A DNA stretch of 37,050 nucleotides. It comes from Clostridiales bacterium (GTDB lineage Bacteria > Bacillota > Clostridia > Peptostreptococcales > Acidaminobacteraceae). The notes beneath the pieces were generated by a model, which was not told the origin of the DNA, did no database searches, and saw only the letters and a list, made by a program, of their open reading frames with translations. Shown in pieces: positions 18,145-26,213 of this stretch (position 1 is its first letter; the number at the start of each line of letters is the position of its first letter). The DNA lies in the NCBI GenBank assembly GCA_021107455.1, contig JAIOSU010000109.1, positions 1 to 37,050 on the forward strand, in the 5' to 3' direction. The position numbers were made by a program, and so were the translations under genes.

Positions 18145-19198
18145 TATTTCCCTCCATTGATAGTGATTCAATTATATATTCGACCGCTGCGATGACTTCA
18201 TGAAGGTCGTTTTCATCAATACCATAATGCGTAACCATTCTAAATGATGTGTCAGAAATTTTTTTAGCTTTAATTCCCTTATCCAACAATCGTCCTAGGA
18301 AAGCGTCGATTGATATGGGCAAGTCTTCAAGCGAAGCAGTGACTATATTCGTATGAATCCTAGAGGGATCCACTTTCAATCTGCCAACTTTTGATAAGCC
18401 TTGTCCTAGAATCTGGGCGTTTTTATGGTCCACTTCAAGCTGTGGCAACATTGTATTTAGTGCTACAATTCCTGGTGCCGCCAAGAATCCTGCTTGTCTG
18501 AAACCTCCACCGATTCTTTGTTTGATCCACCTCGCCTTTGCTATAAACTCTTTGTCCCCGGCCAGTATGGCTCCAAATGGTGCAGCTAATCCTTTTGTCA
18601 GGGCAAACATTACTGTATCCACGTTCTTAACAATCTCCTTGACAGATTTTTTTGAGGCGGCTGCAGCATTAAATATTCTTGCACCATCCAAATGGACTGG
18701 AATGTTATGTTTTTTAGCCAAATCACATATAGCATTAATATTTTCAAGTGGTACGACTAATCCAGCATTTAAATTGTTCGTATTTTCAAGGCAAATCAAT
18801 GAAGTTTTAGCATATTGAATTCCTTTTAGTTGAATCGCGGCTTCCATTTTCTTAATGTCATAGACTCCATCAGGAACTTCAATCGACCTGGTCTGTACTT
18901 GTGATAGAGCAGCAAGTGCACCGACCTCCAAATTATAAATATGTGAAGTGTCACCCACAATGACTTCTTCTCCACGGTTCGTTAGGGTCATAACCGCAAT
19001 TTGGTTGCCCATTGTTCCTGAAGTGACAAATAGAGCATCTTCTTTGCCTAACAAGCTCGCTGACAGCATCTCAAGTTCCCTTACCGTTGGATCCTCACCC
19101 ATAATATCGTCACCGACTACTGCACTATACATAGCTTCTCTCATCGCCTTTGGAGGCTGAGTTACAGTGTCAGAGCGAAGATCAATGAATTTATTCAA
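18131..19198 (-). CDS. Threonine-aldolase-like PLP enzyme
   Basis: A 355-residue fold-type I enzyme beginning NKFIDLRSDTVTQPP, the family signature. The PLP Lys lies in ALTKGLAAPFGA (about residue 202), the ring-stacking His in GDTSHIYNLEVGA (about 86), and Asp171/Arg174 in VHLDGARIFN, matching the arrangement in LtaE. The start is TTG, chosen because AGGAGG precedes it by six bases and because any longer reading would run through the sigma-54 promoter. The reaction would be retro-aldol cleavage of a beta-hydroxy-alpha-amino acid to glycine plus an aldehyde. TKGLAAPFG differs from the common SKGLGAPVG, so the substrate may not be threonine. It is the first gene of the sigma-54-dependent cluster. 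Confidence 0.87.
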   Translation of the reverse strand: MNKFIDLRSDTVTQPPKAMREAMYSAVVGDDIMGEDPTVRELEMLSASLLGKEDALFVTSGTMGNQIAVMTLTNRGEEVIVGDTSHIYNLEVGALAALSQVQTRSIEVPDGVYDIKKMEAAIQLKGIQYAKTSLICLENTNNLNAGLVVPLENINAICDLAKKHNIPVHLDGARIFNAAAASKKSVKEIVKNVDTVMFALTKGLAAPFGAILAGDKEFIAKARWIKQRIGGGFRQAGFLAAPGIVALNTMLPQLEVDHKNAQILGQGLSKVGRLKVDPSRIHTNIVTASLEDLPISIDAFLGRLLDKGIKAKKISDTSFRMVTHYGIDENDLHEVIAAVEYIIESLSMEGNNGKR

Positions 19199-19244
19199 AT
19201 CATTTCCTCCTACGTTTGTAATGTTTTCAACACTACTATAATAG

Positions 19245-19260
19245 AGCAAGAAGCATGCCA
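19245..19260 (-). promoter_or_regulatory. Sigma-54 (-24/-12) promoter of the catabolic cluster
   Basis: The minus strand reads TGGCATGCTTCTTGCT. It matches TGGCACGN4TTGCW with one difference, and the GG and GC dinucleotides are correctly spaced. Transcription would start near 19233, about 35 nt before the TTG start of the aldolase-like gene. The PrpR-type activator is encoded immediately upstream. Confidence 0.85.
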
Positions 19261-19318
19261 GACACATACACAGTTCATATCAATCAATATTAATGAATTA
19301 GTGTTGGAATTTGATTTT

Positions 19319-19336
19319 TGAAACAATTGCGTTTCA
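19319..19336. promoter_or_regulatory. Candidate upstream activator site 1 (TGAAAC-N6-GTTTCA)
   Basis: TGAAACAATTGCGTTTCA has perfect 6-bp arms around a 6-bp centre and lies about 95 bp upstream of the predicted sigma-54 start, the usual enhancer distance. The same arms and spacing recur at 19365-19382, and a further GAAAC half-site lies at 19343-19347. The probable ligand is the adjacent PrpR-type protein. Confidence 0.65.
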
Positions 19337-19350
19337 TTACGAGAAACACA

Positions 19351-19396
19351 AATGGTTCAGCTTGTGAAACATTTTCGTTTCACAAGCTGAACCATT
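19351..19396. repeat. 46-bp perfect inverted repeat: hairpin and probable activator site 2
   Basis: Two 20-nt arms are perfectly complementary around the 6-nt centre ATTTTC. The outermost base of one arm is part of the stop codon of the sigma-54 activator gene, so the RNA hairpin would form directly behind that gene. No long T run follows, which makes it a weak classical terminator. The inner part, TGTGAAAC-N6-GTTTCACA, repeats the palindrome at 19319-19336 with centres about 46 bp apart, so the element probably also binds the activator. The dual role is inferred. Confidence 0.7.
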
Positions 19397-21330
19397 TATT
19401 GTTGTAACACATCCAAATTATATTTCTTCATTTTTCTCCATAAAGTGGTTCTGGATATACCAAGTTCCTTTGCAGTGAAATTAATGATCCCTAAATTTTT
19501 TTCCAGGGCATTTATTATCATTTCTTTTTCTGAACTGACAAGCATACTTCTTTCCTCAAGCTTAAAGTTGATAGTGTTGGATTTATGTTGATGATCCGGT
19601 GTTGTATCACTTTTTATATGGTCCATCACAATAAAGTTTCCCTCAATATCACTCAATTCAATATAAGAATGTTTTGAAACAACCATCAACCTTTCAACAA
19701 AATTCCTTAACTCTCTGATATTTCCTGGCCAATTATATAAACTCAAATACTTTAATACCTCATTACTCAAAGTGATTTTAGGTTTACTCAATTTTTGACT
19801 GTAATATTGGATGAAGTGTTCTATTAGGTATGGAATATCCTCGTGTTTTTTTCTTAAAGGCGGAATTACAATCTTCAAAACATTAAGTCTATAGAATAAA
19901 TCTTCCCTGAATTTTCTTTCTTGAACCAATTTATGGAGATTTCTATTAGTTGCTGTTATGACCCTTACATCAATGGGGATCACTTTGTTGTCTCCAATCC
20001 TCATCACTTGCTTTTCCTGAAGTACTCTTAACAATCTTCCTTGAATCAATGGATTCATTTCGCAAATTTCATCCAAGAATATCGTTCCCCGGTGCGCAAG
20101 TTCAAACAGTCCTCTTTTACCCTTTTTGTCAGCCCCAGTAAAAGAACCTGGAGCATAGCCAAAAAGTTCTGACTCCAATAAATTTTCAGGAAGTGCCGCA
20201 CAGTTGACCGCTACAAAAGGACCTTCAGCCTGATGGCTATAATTGTGGATGCTTTGAGCCATGACTTCCTTACCAGTACCTGTTTCTCCTTCGATTAAGA
20301 TAGTTGAATTTACTTTCGCATATTCTTTACCAATTCTAACTGCTTCTTTAGTTTCTTTACTGACGCCAATAATTTCATTGAAAGTATATTTTGCATACAG
20401 TCCTGTAGTGTAAATCTCTTTTCTGATTTTCTCTTCCATTCTTTGAATATTATTTACATCCTGAAGCATGGATATTCCATCTACTACTTCGCCATTGATT
20501 TTGACAGGTATATTCGAAACCATGATTTTACTGTCCCGAATATTCTTAATAACCTCCATGTCTCCAATGCCACTACTCAACACATCAGTAAGTTCAAGTT
20601 GCGGAAGCACTTGGTCTATATGCATTCCAATAACGTCCATACCGTTTATATTCAGCAATTTTTCTGCTGTTGAATTAAAAATATTCAAATATCCATCTTT
20701 ATCGACGGATATTATTCCATCCCTGGAATTCTCCACTATAGTTCTAAACCTTTGCCCCTTTTTGTTTTCCTCATGCATGGCGATTGCCACTCGTCTGGCT
20801 TCTTCTATCGCACTTATGATTGCCTCTTTTCCGGTCTTGATCACAATCGGTTTGATCCCATGTTTAATCCCATAACGTGCGACAACACCACCGCCTATCG
20901 CTACTTTGACCCCTTCACTTGAAATAAGAGCAAGTTTGCCCTCAACTTCCTTCTCATTTGCCACGGGAACAATCTGGAATTTTGTACCGGATACTTTTAT
21001 ATAAGTTTCGATTGCACTAACCATGTTATCAAAGGCTATAATAGCAATCTTCTCGTTAAATTTTTCAGCTTCTTTAACTGCATTGAATATATCAATTACG
21101 GTGATTGGAATAGGTACAGTAGGCACATTTAGGCCACCATCCTTCAACAGAAGTTGTGTGCCACCTCTTGCAATAATTACATCATAACCCTTTTCTTCAT
21201 ACTCTTTTGCCAAACCAAGACCTTTTTCCATAGAACCTTCGATTATATGAATATTCTCTAAGAATCCAGAAGCTGCTGATTCAGCTACCTTCACTAAATC
21301 TTTTGGAATTATTATTGCAATCTTAACCAT
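19396..21330 (-). CDS. PrpR-family sigma-54-dependent transcriptional activator
   Basis: A 644-residue regulator. An N-terminal PrpR-type sensory domain (about residues 1-185, with [11 protein letters not shown] and [10 protein letters not shown]) is followed by a PAS domain (about 195-300, [13 protein letters not shown]), a sigma-54 AAA+ domain (about 315-545) with Walker A GETGTGKE, the sigma-54 contact loop GSFTGA in place of the usual GAFTGA, and the arginine-finger region, and finally a Fis-type helix-turn-helix ([18 protein letters not shown]). The ATG is preceded by GGGAGG; a longer GTG reading has no binding site. It should sense a metabolite through the PrpR/PAS parts and activate the sigma-54 promoter at 19245-19260 through the palindromes beside its own 3' end. 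Confidence 0.94.
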   Translation of the reverse strand: MVKIAIIIPKDLVKVAESAASGFLENIHIIEGSMEKGLGLAKEYEEKGYDVIIARGGTQLLLKDGGLNVPTVPIPITVIDIFNAVKEAEKFNEKIAIIAFDNMVSAIETYIKVSGTKFQIVPVANEKEVEGKLALISSEGVKVAIGGGVVARYGIKHGIKPIVIKTGKEAIISAIEEARRVAIAMHEENKKGQRFRTIVENSRDGIISVDKDGYLNIFNSTAEKLLNINGMDVIGMHIDQVLPQLELTDVLSSGIGDMEVIKNIRDSKIMVSNIPVKINGEVVDGISMLQDVNNIQRMEEKIRKEIYTTGLYAKYTFNEIIGVSKETKEAVRIGKEYAKVNSTILIEGETGTGKEVMAQSIHNYSHQAEGPFVAVNCAALPENLLESELFGYAPGSFTGADKKGKRGLFELAHRGTIFLDEICEMNPLIQGRLLRVLQEKQVMRIGDNKVIPIDVRVITATNRNLHKLVQERKFREDLFYRLNVLKIVIPPLRKKHEDIPYLIEHFIQYYSQKLSKPKITLSNEVLKYLSLYNWPGNIRELRNFVERLMVVSKHSYIELSDIEGNFIVMDHIKSDTTPDHQHKSNTINFKLEERSMLVSSEKEMIINALEKNLGIINFTAKELGISRTTLWRKMKKYNLDVLQQ

Positions 21331-21378
21331 TGAAACCTCCCGACTCACAATAAAGCTTCATTATGCACTACTTTCTTC

Positions 21379-21407
21379 ATTATATCGATATAAACGCCTA
21401 CTGTCTA
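21379..21407 (-). promoter_or_regulatory. Sigma-70 promoter of the sigma-54 activator gene
   Basis: On the minus strand, TAGACA (21402-21407) and TATAAT (21379-21384) are exactly 17 bp apart. A perfect palindrome, TATATCGATATA (21381-21392), overlaps the -10 box and could be an operator, possibly for autoregulation. The remaining bases up to the RnfC gene show no sigma-54 promoter. Confidence 0.6.
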
Positions 21408-21543
21408 TAAAGCTAAATTAACTATTCAAGCCTTACAAACATCCTCATAATTTTTAATCACTCTTTCAATGTTCTCTGTGAAAAGCTTCATATTTCGGGT
21501 ATGAAAAAAATAAGTGCACTTTTTACGGGTCACAGGAGGCATT

Positions 21544-22857
21544 ATGAATTTAATCAAATATTTGACAACAAAGGGTGTTAAAATCCCTGACCATAAAGAA
21601 ATGACTCGAGATTTGAATGTAGTAAATATCAAAACTCCAAAACACCTTTACTATTCAATGGACATGCATATCGGAAAGCCAGCCAAACCAGTTGTAGCTG
21701 TCGGTGATAGCGTGAAAATAGGATCGCTTCTGGGAAAAAATCAAGGCGGAATCTCTGCAAATATTCATTCTTCAGTATCAGGAAAAGTGATCTCTATTGA
21801 TGAAGATGGAGGATTTAGGGGAAAATGTGAATTGATCACCGTCGAAAATGATTATAAGGATGAGAAAGTAAAACTAAAAGATTTGGGCGACGATATCAGT
21901 ATAGAAGAGTTCACAAAAAGGCTTCAGGAAGCTGGAATAACTGGCAAGGGAGGTGCGGGATTTCCTACGCACATCAAATACGAAATGGAAAAACATGAAG
22001 CCGAGTATTTGCTGATCAACGGAGCAGAATGTGAACCCTATTCCACCTCAGATCATAGGTGTATGGTTGAATATGCAGATGAAATTGTTAAGATAACCAA
22101 TCTTATCATGAAAATATACCAAGTGGATGAAACCTATATCGCTGTAGAGAATCAAATGCCAGAGAGCAAGCGGGCTCTGAATCAAGCAATAAAGAAGAGT
22201 CACTCCAAAAGCATTAAAGTATATGAACTCCCCTCAATTTATCCTCAAGGTCATGCCGCACTTCAAATAGACAAGGTACTTGGGATTGAAACAAAAGAAA
22301 AACAACGTTCTGGAGATGTGGGAGTACTACAATCAAATGTGTCTACAATCAAGGCGATACACGATGCAGTTTTTAATAATGAAACTTTTTTTAGGAGAAT
22401 TATCACCGTAACTGGACCAATGATCAAAACTCCAAAAAATGTAATGGCAAGAATAGGGACTGAGGTAGCTCATTTAGTTGAGGAATGTGGTGGCTTTTAT
22501 GACGGGGAGAGAATCAATATAACCGGTGGACCTATGATGGGTAAATCCTTTGGCAATCTTAGCCTTTCAGTTGATAAAGATACTACAACTCTGCTTTTTT
22601 TGAAAAGGCATTCTAAAACTGAGGAAAAGGCATGTATCAGATGCGCTAGATGTATCGATCACTGCCCTGTCAGCCTACAACCGATTCTAATAAGTTCGGC
22701 CTATAGAACCAGAGAATATGATCTGGGAATTACCTTAAAATCTGAAAGTTGCATCAATTGTGGAATATGCTCATATATCTGTCCTTCCAAGATTAATCTG
22801 CTTGATGATATTCAAAATTTGAATAAAGAACTGGAGGGAAAAGATGATGATCAGTGA
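21544..22857 (+). CDS. RnfC-like electron transport complex subunit
   Basis: A 437-residue RnfC homologue. An N-terminal barrel-sandwich segment (KGVKIPDHKEMT to GKVISI) is followed by the NADH/FMN-binding domain with GITGKGGAGFPTHIKYEME and NGAECEPYSTSDHR, a SLBB-like section, and a C-terminal module with two 4Fe-4S motifs, CIRCARCIDHCP and CINCGICSYICP. RnfC is the NADH-oxidising, peripheral subunit of the ion-translocating ferredoxin:NAD oxidoreductase. The ATG is preceded by AGGAGG; a GTG ten codons upstream is less likely. It overlaps the RnfD-like gene by 14 bp. The usual partners RnfG, E, A and B do not follow, so this may be a specialised two-subunit unit. Confidence 0.88.
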   Translation: MNLIKYLTTKGVKIPDHKEMTRDLNVVNIKTPKHLYYSMDMHIGKPAKPVVAVGDSVKIGSLLGKNQGGISANIHSSVSGKVISIDEDGGFRGKCELITVENDYKDEKVKLKDLGDDISIEEFTKRLQEAGITGKGGAGFPTHIKYEMEKHEAEYLLINGAECEPYSTSDHRCMVEYADEIVKITNLIMKIYQVDETYIAVENQMPESKRALNQAIKKSHSKSIKVYELPSIYPQGHAALQIDKVLGIETKEKQRSGDVGVLQSNVSTIKAIHDAVFNNETFFRRIITVTGPMIKTPKNVMARIGTEVAHLVEECGGFYDGERINITGGPMMGKSFGNLSLSVDKDTTTLLFLKRHSKTEEKACIRCARCIDHCPVSLQPILISSAYRTREYDLGITLKSESCINCGICSYICPSKINLLDDIQNLNKELEGKDDDQ

Positions 22858-23827
22858 ACTGAAAGCACCTTTTATAAGATCAGAAGCTACAACTCATGGC
22901 ATTATGAGAGACGTGCTTATCGCTTTGATTCCAGTCTCTGCCATGGCAATAGTCTATTTTGGAATTCGCAGTTTACACATGATCATTCTTGGAATTGGAT
23001 CCGCTGTATTTTTTGAATACTTTTATCAAAAGGTCATGAAAAAAGAGAGCACTATAAAAGACTTATCCGCGGCTGTTACTGGTCTTCTGATCGCACTCAG
23101 CCTCCCACCTACCGCTCCACTTTGGATAGTGCTATTCGGAACAGCAGTAGCAATAATTTTTGTTAAACAACTTCCAGGAGGAATAGGAAAAAATACATTC
23201 AACCCAGCAGTTTTATCGAGGGTGCTTATTAAAATTCTTTTCACTCCACTGATCACCAACTGGGTACTCCCGGGACCCGATGCGGTCTCAGCAGCTACTC
23301 CACTCAGTCTCATTGGTTCAGACACCAGTGTTTCAGCCTTGATTTCCTTTAGTGAAGTACCTTCATTTTACGATGTATTCATGGGGAATATCGGTGGAAA
23401 CATTGGTGAAACTGTGAAATGGGCCATCCTTTTGGGATTTGCATATCTTGTAATCAGAAAAGTAATCAGCTTTTGGGTTCCTATATCCATGTTGGGCGGA
23501 CTTTTCCTGACCATACTTTTGTTTGGAAAATCAGATTTCAATATTGCACTTTATCATTTAACAATTGGAACAGCAATGTTTGCAGCCGTATTTATGGTTA
23601 CGGATTACACCTCCGGCCCTATGATTAAAAAAGCAAGAATCTATTATGTACTGCTAATAGGAATCATTACAGGCGTATTAAGAATACTGTTTTATTTACC
23701 GGGAGGCGTTGGCATAGCTATTCTGATCATGAACGTACTGGCTCCGGTCCTAGATGGTGTATGTACACCTAGAGTCTTCGGACACACAGGAAGAACCATA
23801 CCGGTTTCGTACGTGTTCAGAAAATAA
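22844..23827 (+). CDS. RnfD-like membrane flavoprotein subunit
   Basis: A 327-residue membrane protein with about nine or ten hydrophobic segments. It contains GLLIALSLPPTAP, NPAVLSRVL and DAVSAATPLSLIG; the Thr of SAATPL corresponds to the covalent FMN site of RnfD/NqrB. VMNVLAP-type hydrophobic ends are followed by GVCTPRVFGHTGR, close to the family terminus. GGAGGG precedes the first of two ATG codons by five bases. Translation is coupled to the RnfC gene by a 14-bp overlap. In complete complexes, RnfD carries electrons across the membrane arm, and here the electron acceptor is unknown because no RnfG, E, A or B gene is visible nearby. Confidence 0.87.
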   Translation: MMISELKAPFIRSEATTHGIMRDVLIALIPVSAMAIVYFGIRSLHMIILGIGSAVFFEYFYQKVMKKESTIKDLSAAVTGLLIALSLPPTAPLWIVLFGTAVAIIFVKQLPGGIGKNTFNPAVLSRVLIKILFTPLITNWVLPGPDAVSAATPLSLIGSDTSVSALISFSEVPSFYDVFMGNIGGNIGETVKWAILLGFAYLVIRKVISFWVPISMLGGLFLTILLFGKSDFNIALYHLTIGTAMFAAVFMVTDYTSGPMIKKARIYYVLLIGIITGVLRILFYLPGGVGIAILIMNVLAPVLDGVCTPRVFGHTGRTIPVSYVFRK

Positions 23828-23854
23828 GCTCAAAATAATTAAGGAGGTTTTACT

Positions 23855-24610
23855 ATGAGATTTACAGACAAAGTTGTATTAATTACAGGGGCCTCAGGTG
23901 GTATTGGTACCCAAGTTGTTAAGCGTTTTGCTTCCGAAGGCGCTAAGATAGTACTCGTCGGAAGAACAAAAGAGAAACTTGAAAAAACAGCAAAAGACTT
24001 GGAACTCAAATCAGATGCATTTCTCATTGTCGCGGGGGATGTTACAAAAGAATCCGACGTGGAAAACTATGTGACAAAGACCAAAGAACATTTCGGTAGA
24101 ATTGATGTTTTCGTCAACAATGCTGGAATCGAGTCCAAATTTGAAAGTATCATGGAGACGGATAGCGATGCGATGTCCAAAGTACTGGATGTCAATTTAA
24201 AAGGAGTTTACTTCGGACTAAAACATGTATTGAAAGTCATGACTAGTCAAAAGTTCGGCAGTATCATCAACACGTCTTCAGTTGCTGGGTTAATTGGATT
24301 TCCCAATATGGCTCCTTACGTGGCTTCAAAACACGCAGTAATCGGTTTGACCAAAACCGCAGCACTGGAAGTGGCTAGCTATAACGTTAGGGTCAACGCC
24401 ATTTGTCCTGCTCCTGTTGACACTCAAATGATGGAGGACATTGAAGAAGCTGGAGGTATGTCACGAGAAGATTTTGCAAGTGCGGTCCCTCTTGGCCGTT
24501 ATGCCAAACCAGAAGAAATCGCATCTCTAATCGCTTTTTTAGCATCTGATGACGCCTCATATATTACAGGTAGCGCTTATCCGATTGATGGTGCTATGAC
24601 CAGCAGTTAA
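23855..24610 (+). CDS. Short-chain dehydrogenase/reductase (classical SDR)
   Basis: A 251-residue Rossmann-fold oxidoreductase. The dinucleotide-binding motif is TGASGGIG (residues 11-18), followed by NNAG and the catalytic Ser (NTSSVAG) and YVASK motif. Residues after the second strand (VGRTKEK) suggest NADP preference but do not prove it. It follows the RnfD-like gene by 27 bp, with AAGGAGG before the ATG, and probably shares its transcript. It may oxidise or reduce an alcohol or carbonyl intermediate, such as a hydroxy acid or an aldehyde from the aldolase-like enzyme, with the Rnf-like pair reoxidising the cofactor. This functional link is inferred. Confidence 0.9.
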   Translation: MRFTDKVVLITGASGGIGTQVVKRFASEGAKIVLVGRTKEKLEKTAKDLELKSDAFLIVAGDVTKESDVENYVTKTKEHFGRIDVFVNNAGIESKFESIMETDSDAMSKVLDVNLKGVYFGLKHVLKVMTSQKFGSIINTSSVAGLIGFPNMAPYVASKHAVIGLTKTAALEVASYNVRVNAICPAPVDTQMMEDIEEAGGMSREDFASAVPLGRYAKPEEIASLIAFLASDDASYITGSAYPIDGAMTSS

Positions 24611-24621
24611 GCGTAAAATGA

Positions 24622-24645
24622 AAGGAGTCCTTAATTGGACTCCTT
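24622..24645 (+). terminator. Hairpin after the SDR gene
   Basis: AAGGAGTCC and GGACTCCTT form a perfect 9-bp stem around TTAATT, 12 bp past the SDR stop and between converging genes. The downstream tract is AATTGCGATTG, with no strong T run, so it is a plausible but not ideal terminator in either direction. Confidence 0.55.
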
Positions 24646-24686
24646 AATTGCGATTGTAAAACATTTTAGTTTAAGCAATATCTCAA

Positions 24687-26069
24687 TCAAATATCAAACA
24701 AATTATTTAATGCTTCTGATAAACTTGGATGTGTAAAAATTCCATCTCTTAATTGCTCATATTTCATACCTGCCATCATTGCGATCTGAACCATCGCCAA
24801 AATTTCTCCACCTTGATATCCAAGTATGGCTACACCTAGAATCTCATGATTCTCTTTATTGATCACTGCCTTCATAAAACCTTTAGTAACTCCCTCTTCA
24901 ATAGCTCTCCCTAAGTGCTTCATCTCCAGTTTTCCGATTTCAATATCAAACCCATTTTCTTTTGCTTGTGCTTCTGTTAATCCTACTCTTCCAAGTTGTG
25001 GCTCTATGAAAAGTGTATAAGGAATCATTCTGTCATTTATATTTCGTTCTCCTTTTCCAAATAAATCATCTATAACAATTCTATAATCATCATAAGCTAT
25101 GTGAGTAAATTGTGGTCCACCTTTGACATCACCGAGCGCATAGATATGATTTACATTAGTCTTTAATTTCTCATCTACTTGAATATCCCCGTGATCATCT
25201 ATTTTTACATCTGTATTTTCTAGATTCAACTCTTTGGTAACAGGAACCCTGCCAGTAGCAAGCATAAAGTGGGTACAATCTATTTTACTTTTCATGTTGT
25301 CTTTTTCATAATGCAGAACGACCTTACGATCACTACTTTTAACTTCGGTCGTTTCTGTATTCAACAAGAATTCAATTCCATCTTCCTCAAGTATTTTTTG
25401 AACTCTATTGGAAATATCCTGGTCCTCATGTTTAATAATTTTATCGCCGCTACCAATCAATGTAACTTTACTTCCAAATCTTCTAAACATTTGCCCAAAC
25501 TCCAGTGCAATATATCCAGTCCCCAATATTATCAGATGTTCTGGAAGTTCATCCAGTTCCATAATAGATGTTGAATCATAATAGGGCACAGTTTCTAGGC
25601 CTTTTAATGGAAGTATGTTCGGTTTTGATCCCGAATTTATAAAAATCTTCTCTGCTTTTATGCGTTGCTCTCGGCCATCATTTAACTCAATCAAAATCGT
25701 GTGATTATCTAAAAAACTTGCTTTTCCTTTATACAAATCGATATTCTCATTCCGCTCAATAGACTTTTCTATCGAGGATCGAAAAGCCTTGACGATATCA
25801 TTTTTTCTTTGCATTACCTTTTTAAAATCCAGCTCCACATTTTTTGCGAAAACACCTAGTTTTTCACTGTTTTGAACTCTATGATGTAAATTTGAGCTTG
25901 CAATAAGTGTTTTTGTCGGAGTACACCCAAAATTAATGCATGAACCACCAAGTTCATTCATTTCTATCATTGCTACAGTCTGTCCTCTTCCTGACAAATC
26001 TGTCATTAGTGGATTGCCCGCTTGTCCGCTTCCAATTATTATTGCCTCATATTTTTTTATTTCTGTCAT
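24687..26069 (-). CDS. FAD-dependent pyridine nucleotide-disulfide oxidoreductase (class I)
   Basis: A 460-residue flavoprotein of the dihydrolipoamide dehydrogenase/mercuric reductase group. It has an FAD-binding motif (IIIGSGQAGNP), the redox disulfide in GGSCINFGC (Cys44, Cys49), a second NAD(P)H-binding Rossmann motif (IILGTGYIALEFG), the FAD motif HIYALGDV, and the C-terminal dimer/base segment THPSLSEAL. AAGGAGG lies before the ATG. No lipoamide-enzyme genes surround it, so a housekeeping LPD is unlikely. It may be a RclA/YkgC-like reductase or a thiol/metal reductase. It appears to be a single-gene unit; a pair of TATCCT-containing inverted repeats lies upstream (26124-26186). Confidence 0.9.
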   Translation of the reverse strand: MTEIKKYEAIIIGSGQAGNPLMTDLSGRGQTVAMIEMNELGGSCINFGCTPTKTLIASSNLHHRVQNSEKLGVFAKNVELDFKKVMQRKNDIVKAFRSSIEKSIERNENIDLYKGKASFLDNHTILIELNDGREQRIKAEKIFINSGSKPNILPLKGLETVPYYDSTSIMELDELPEHLIILGTGYIALEFGQMFRRFGSKVTLIGSGDKIIKHEDQDISNRVQKILEEDGIEFLLNTETTEVKSSDRKVVLHYEKDNMKSKIDCTHFMLATGRVPVTKELNLENTDVKIDDHGDIQVDEKLKTNVNHIYALGDVKGGPQFTHIAYDDYRIVIDDLFGKGERNINDRMIPYTLFIEPQLGRVGLTEAQAKENGFDIEIGKLEMKHLGRAIEEGVTKGFMKAVINKENHEILGVAILGYQGGEILAMVQIAMMAGMKYEQLRDGIFTHPSLSEALNNLFDI

Positions 26070-26123
26070 CTTGATCCTCCTTCATTCCAAACAACACAAA
26101 ATACTTGTCAATTCAGTCTATTT

Positions 26124-26142
26124 TTATCCTAACCTCGGATAA
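26124..26142. promoter_or_regulatory. Candidate operator upstream of the disulfide oxidoreductase
   Basis: TTATCC-N7-GGATAA forms a 19-bp inverted repeat 55 bp upstream of the oxidoreductase ATG. A degenerate relative, TATCCTGAGATAAGGA, lies at 26171-26186. TTGACA on the minus strand (26106-26111) has no good -10 box at 16-18 bp. The whole gene-poor stretch 26070-26554 holds only this, the microgene at 26214-26364 and the rsgA terminator. Confidence 0.3.
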
Positions 26143-26213
26143 CTTAGCAGCTTCGATAAATGCATCATTCTATCCTGAGATAAGGAAATAAGTAGCACTT
26201 ATCGGCTAAAAAA

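Noticed and set aside
19261-19318. Possible IHF site in the AT-rich stretch between the sigma-54 promoter and the activator sites
   Set aside because: The sequence is AT-rich and bendable, but no stretch matches the IHF consensus well enough to call.
21408-21543. Sigma-54 or sigma-70 promoter for the RnfC/RnfD/SDR unit
   Set aside because: No GG-N10-GC element in a -24/-12 context was found, and the best -35/-10 pairs (for example TTCAAG with TAATTT) are too poor to report as a feature.
21426-21632. 68-codon minus-strand open frame between the sigma-54 activator and the RnfC gene
   Set aside because: It overlaps the real RnfC gene start, lacks family features and has no convincing ribosome binding site.
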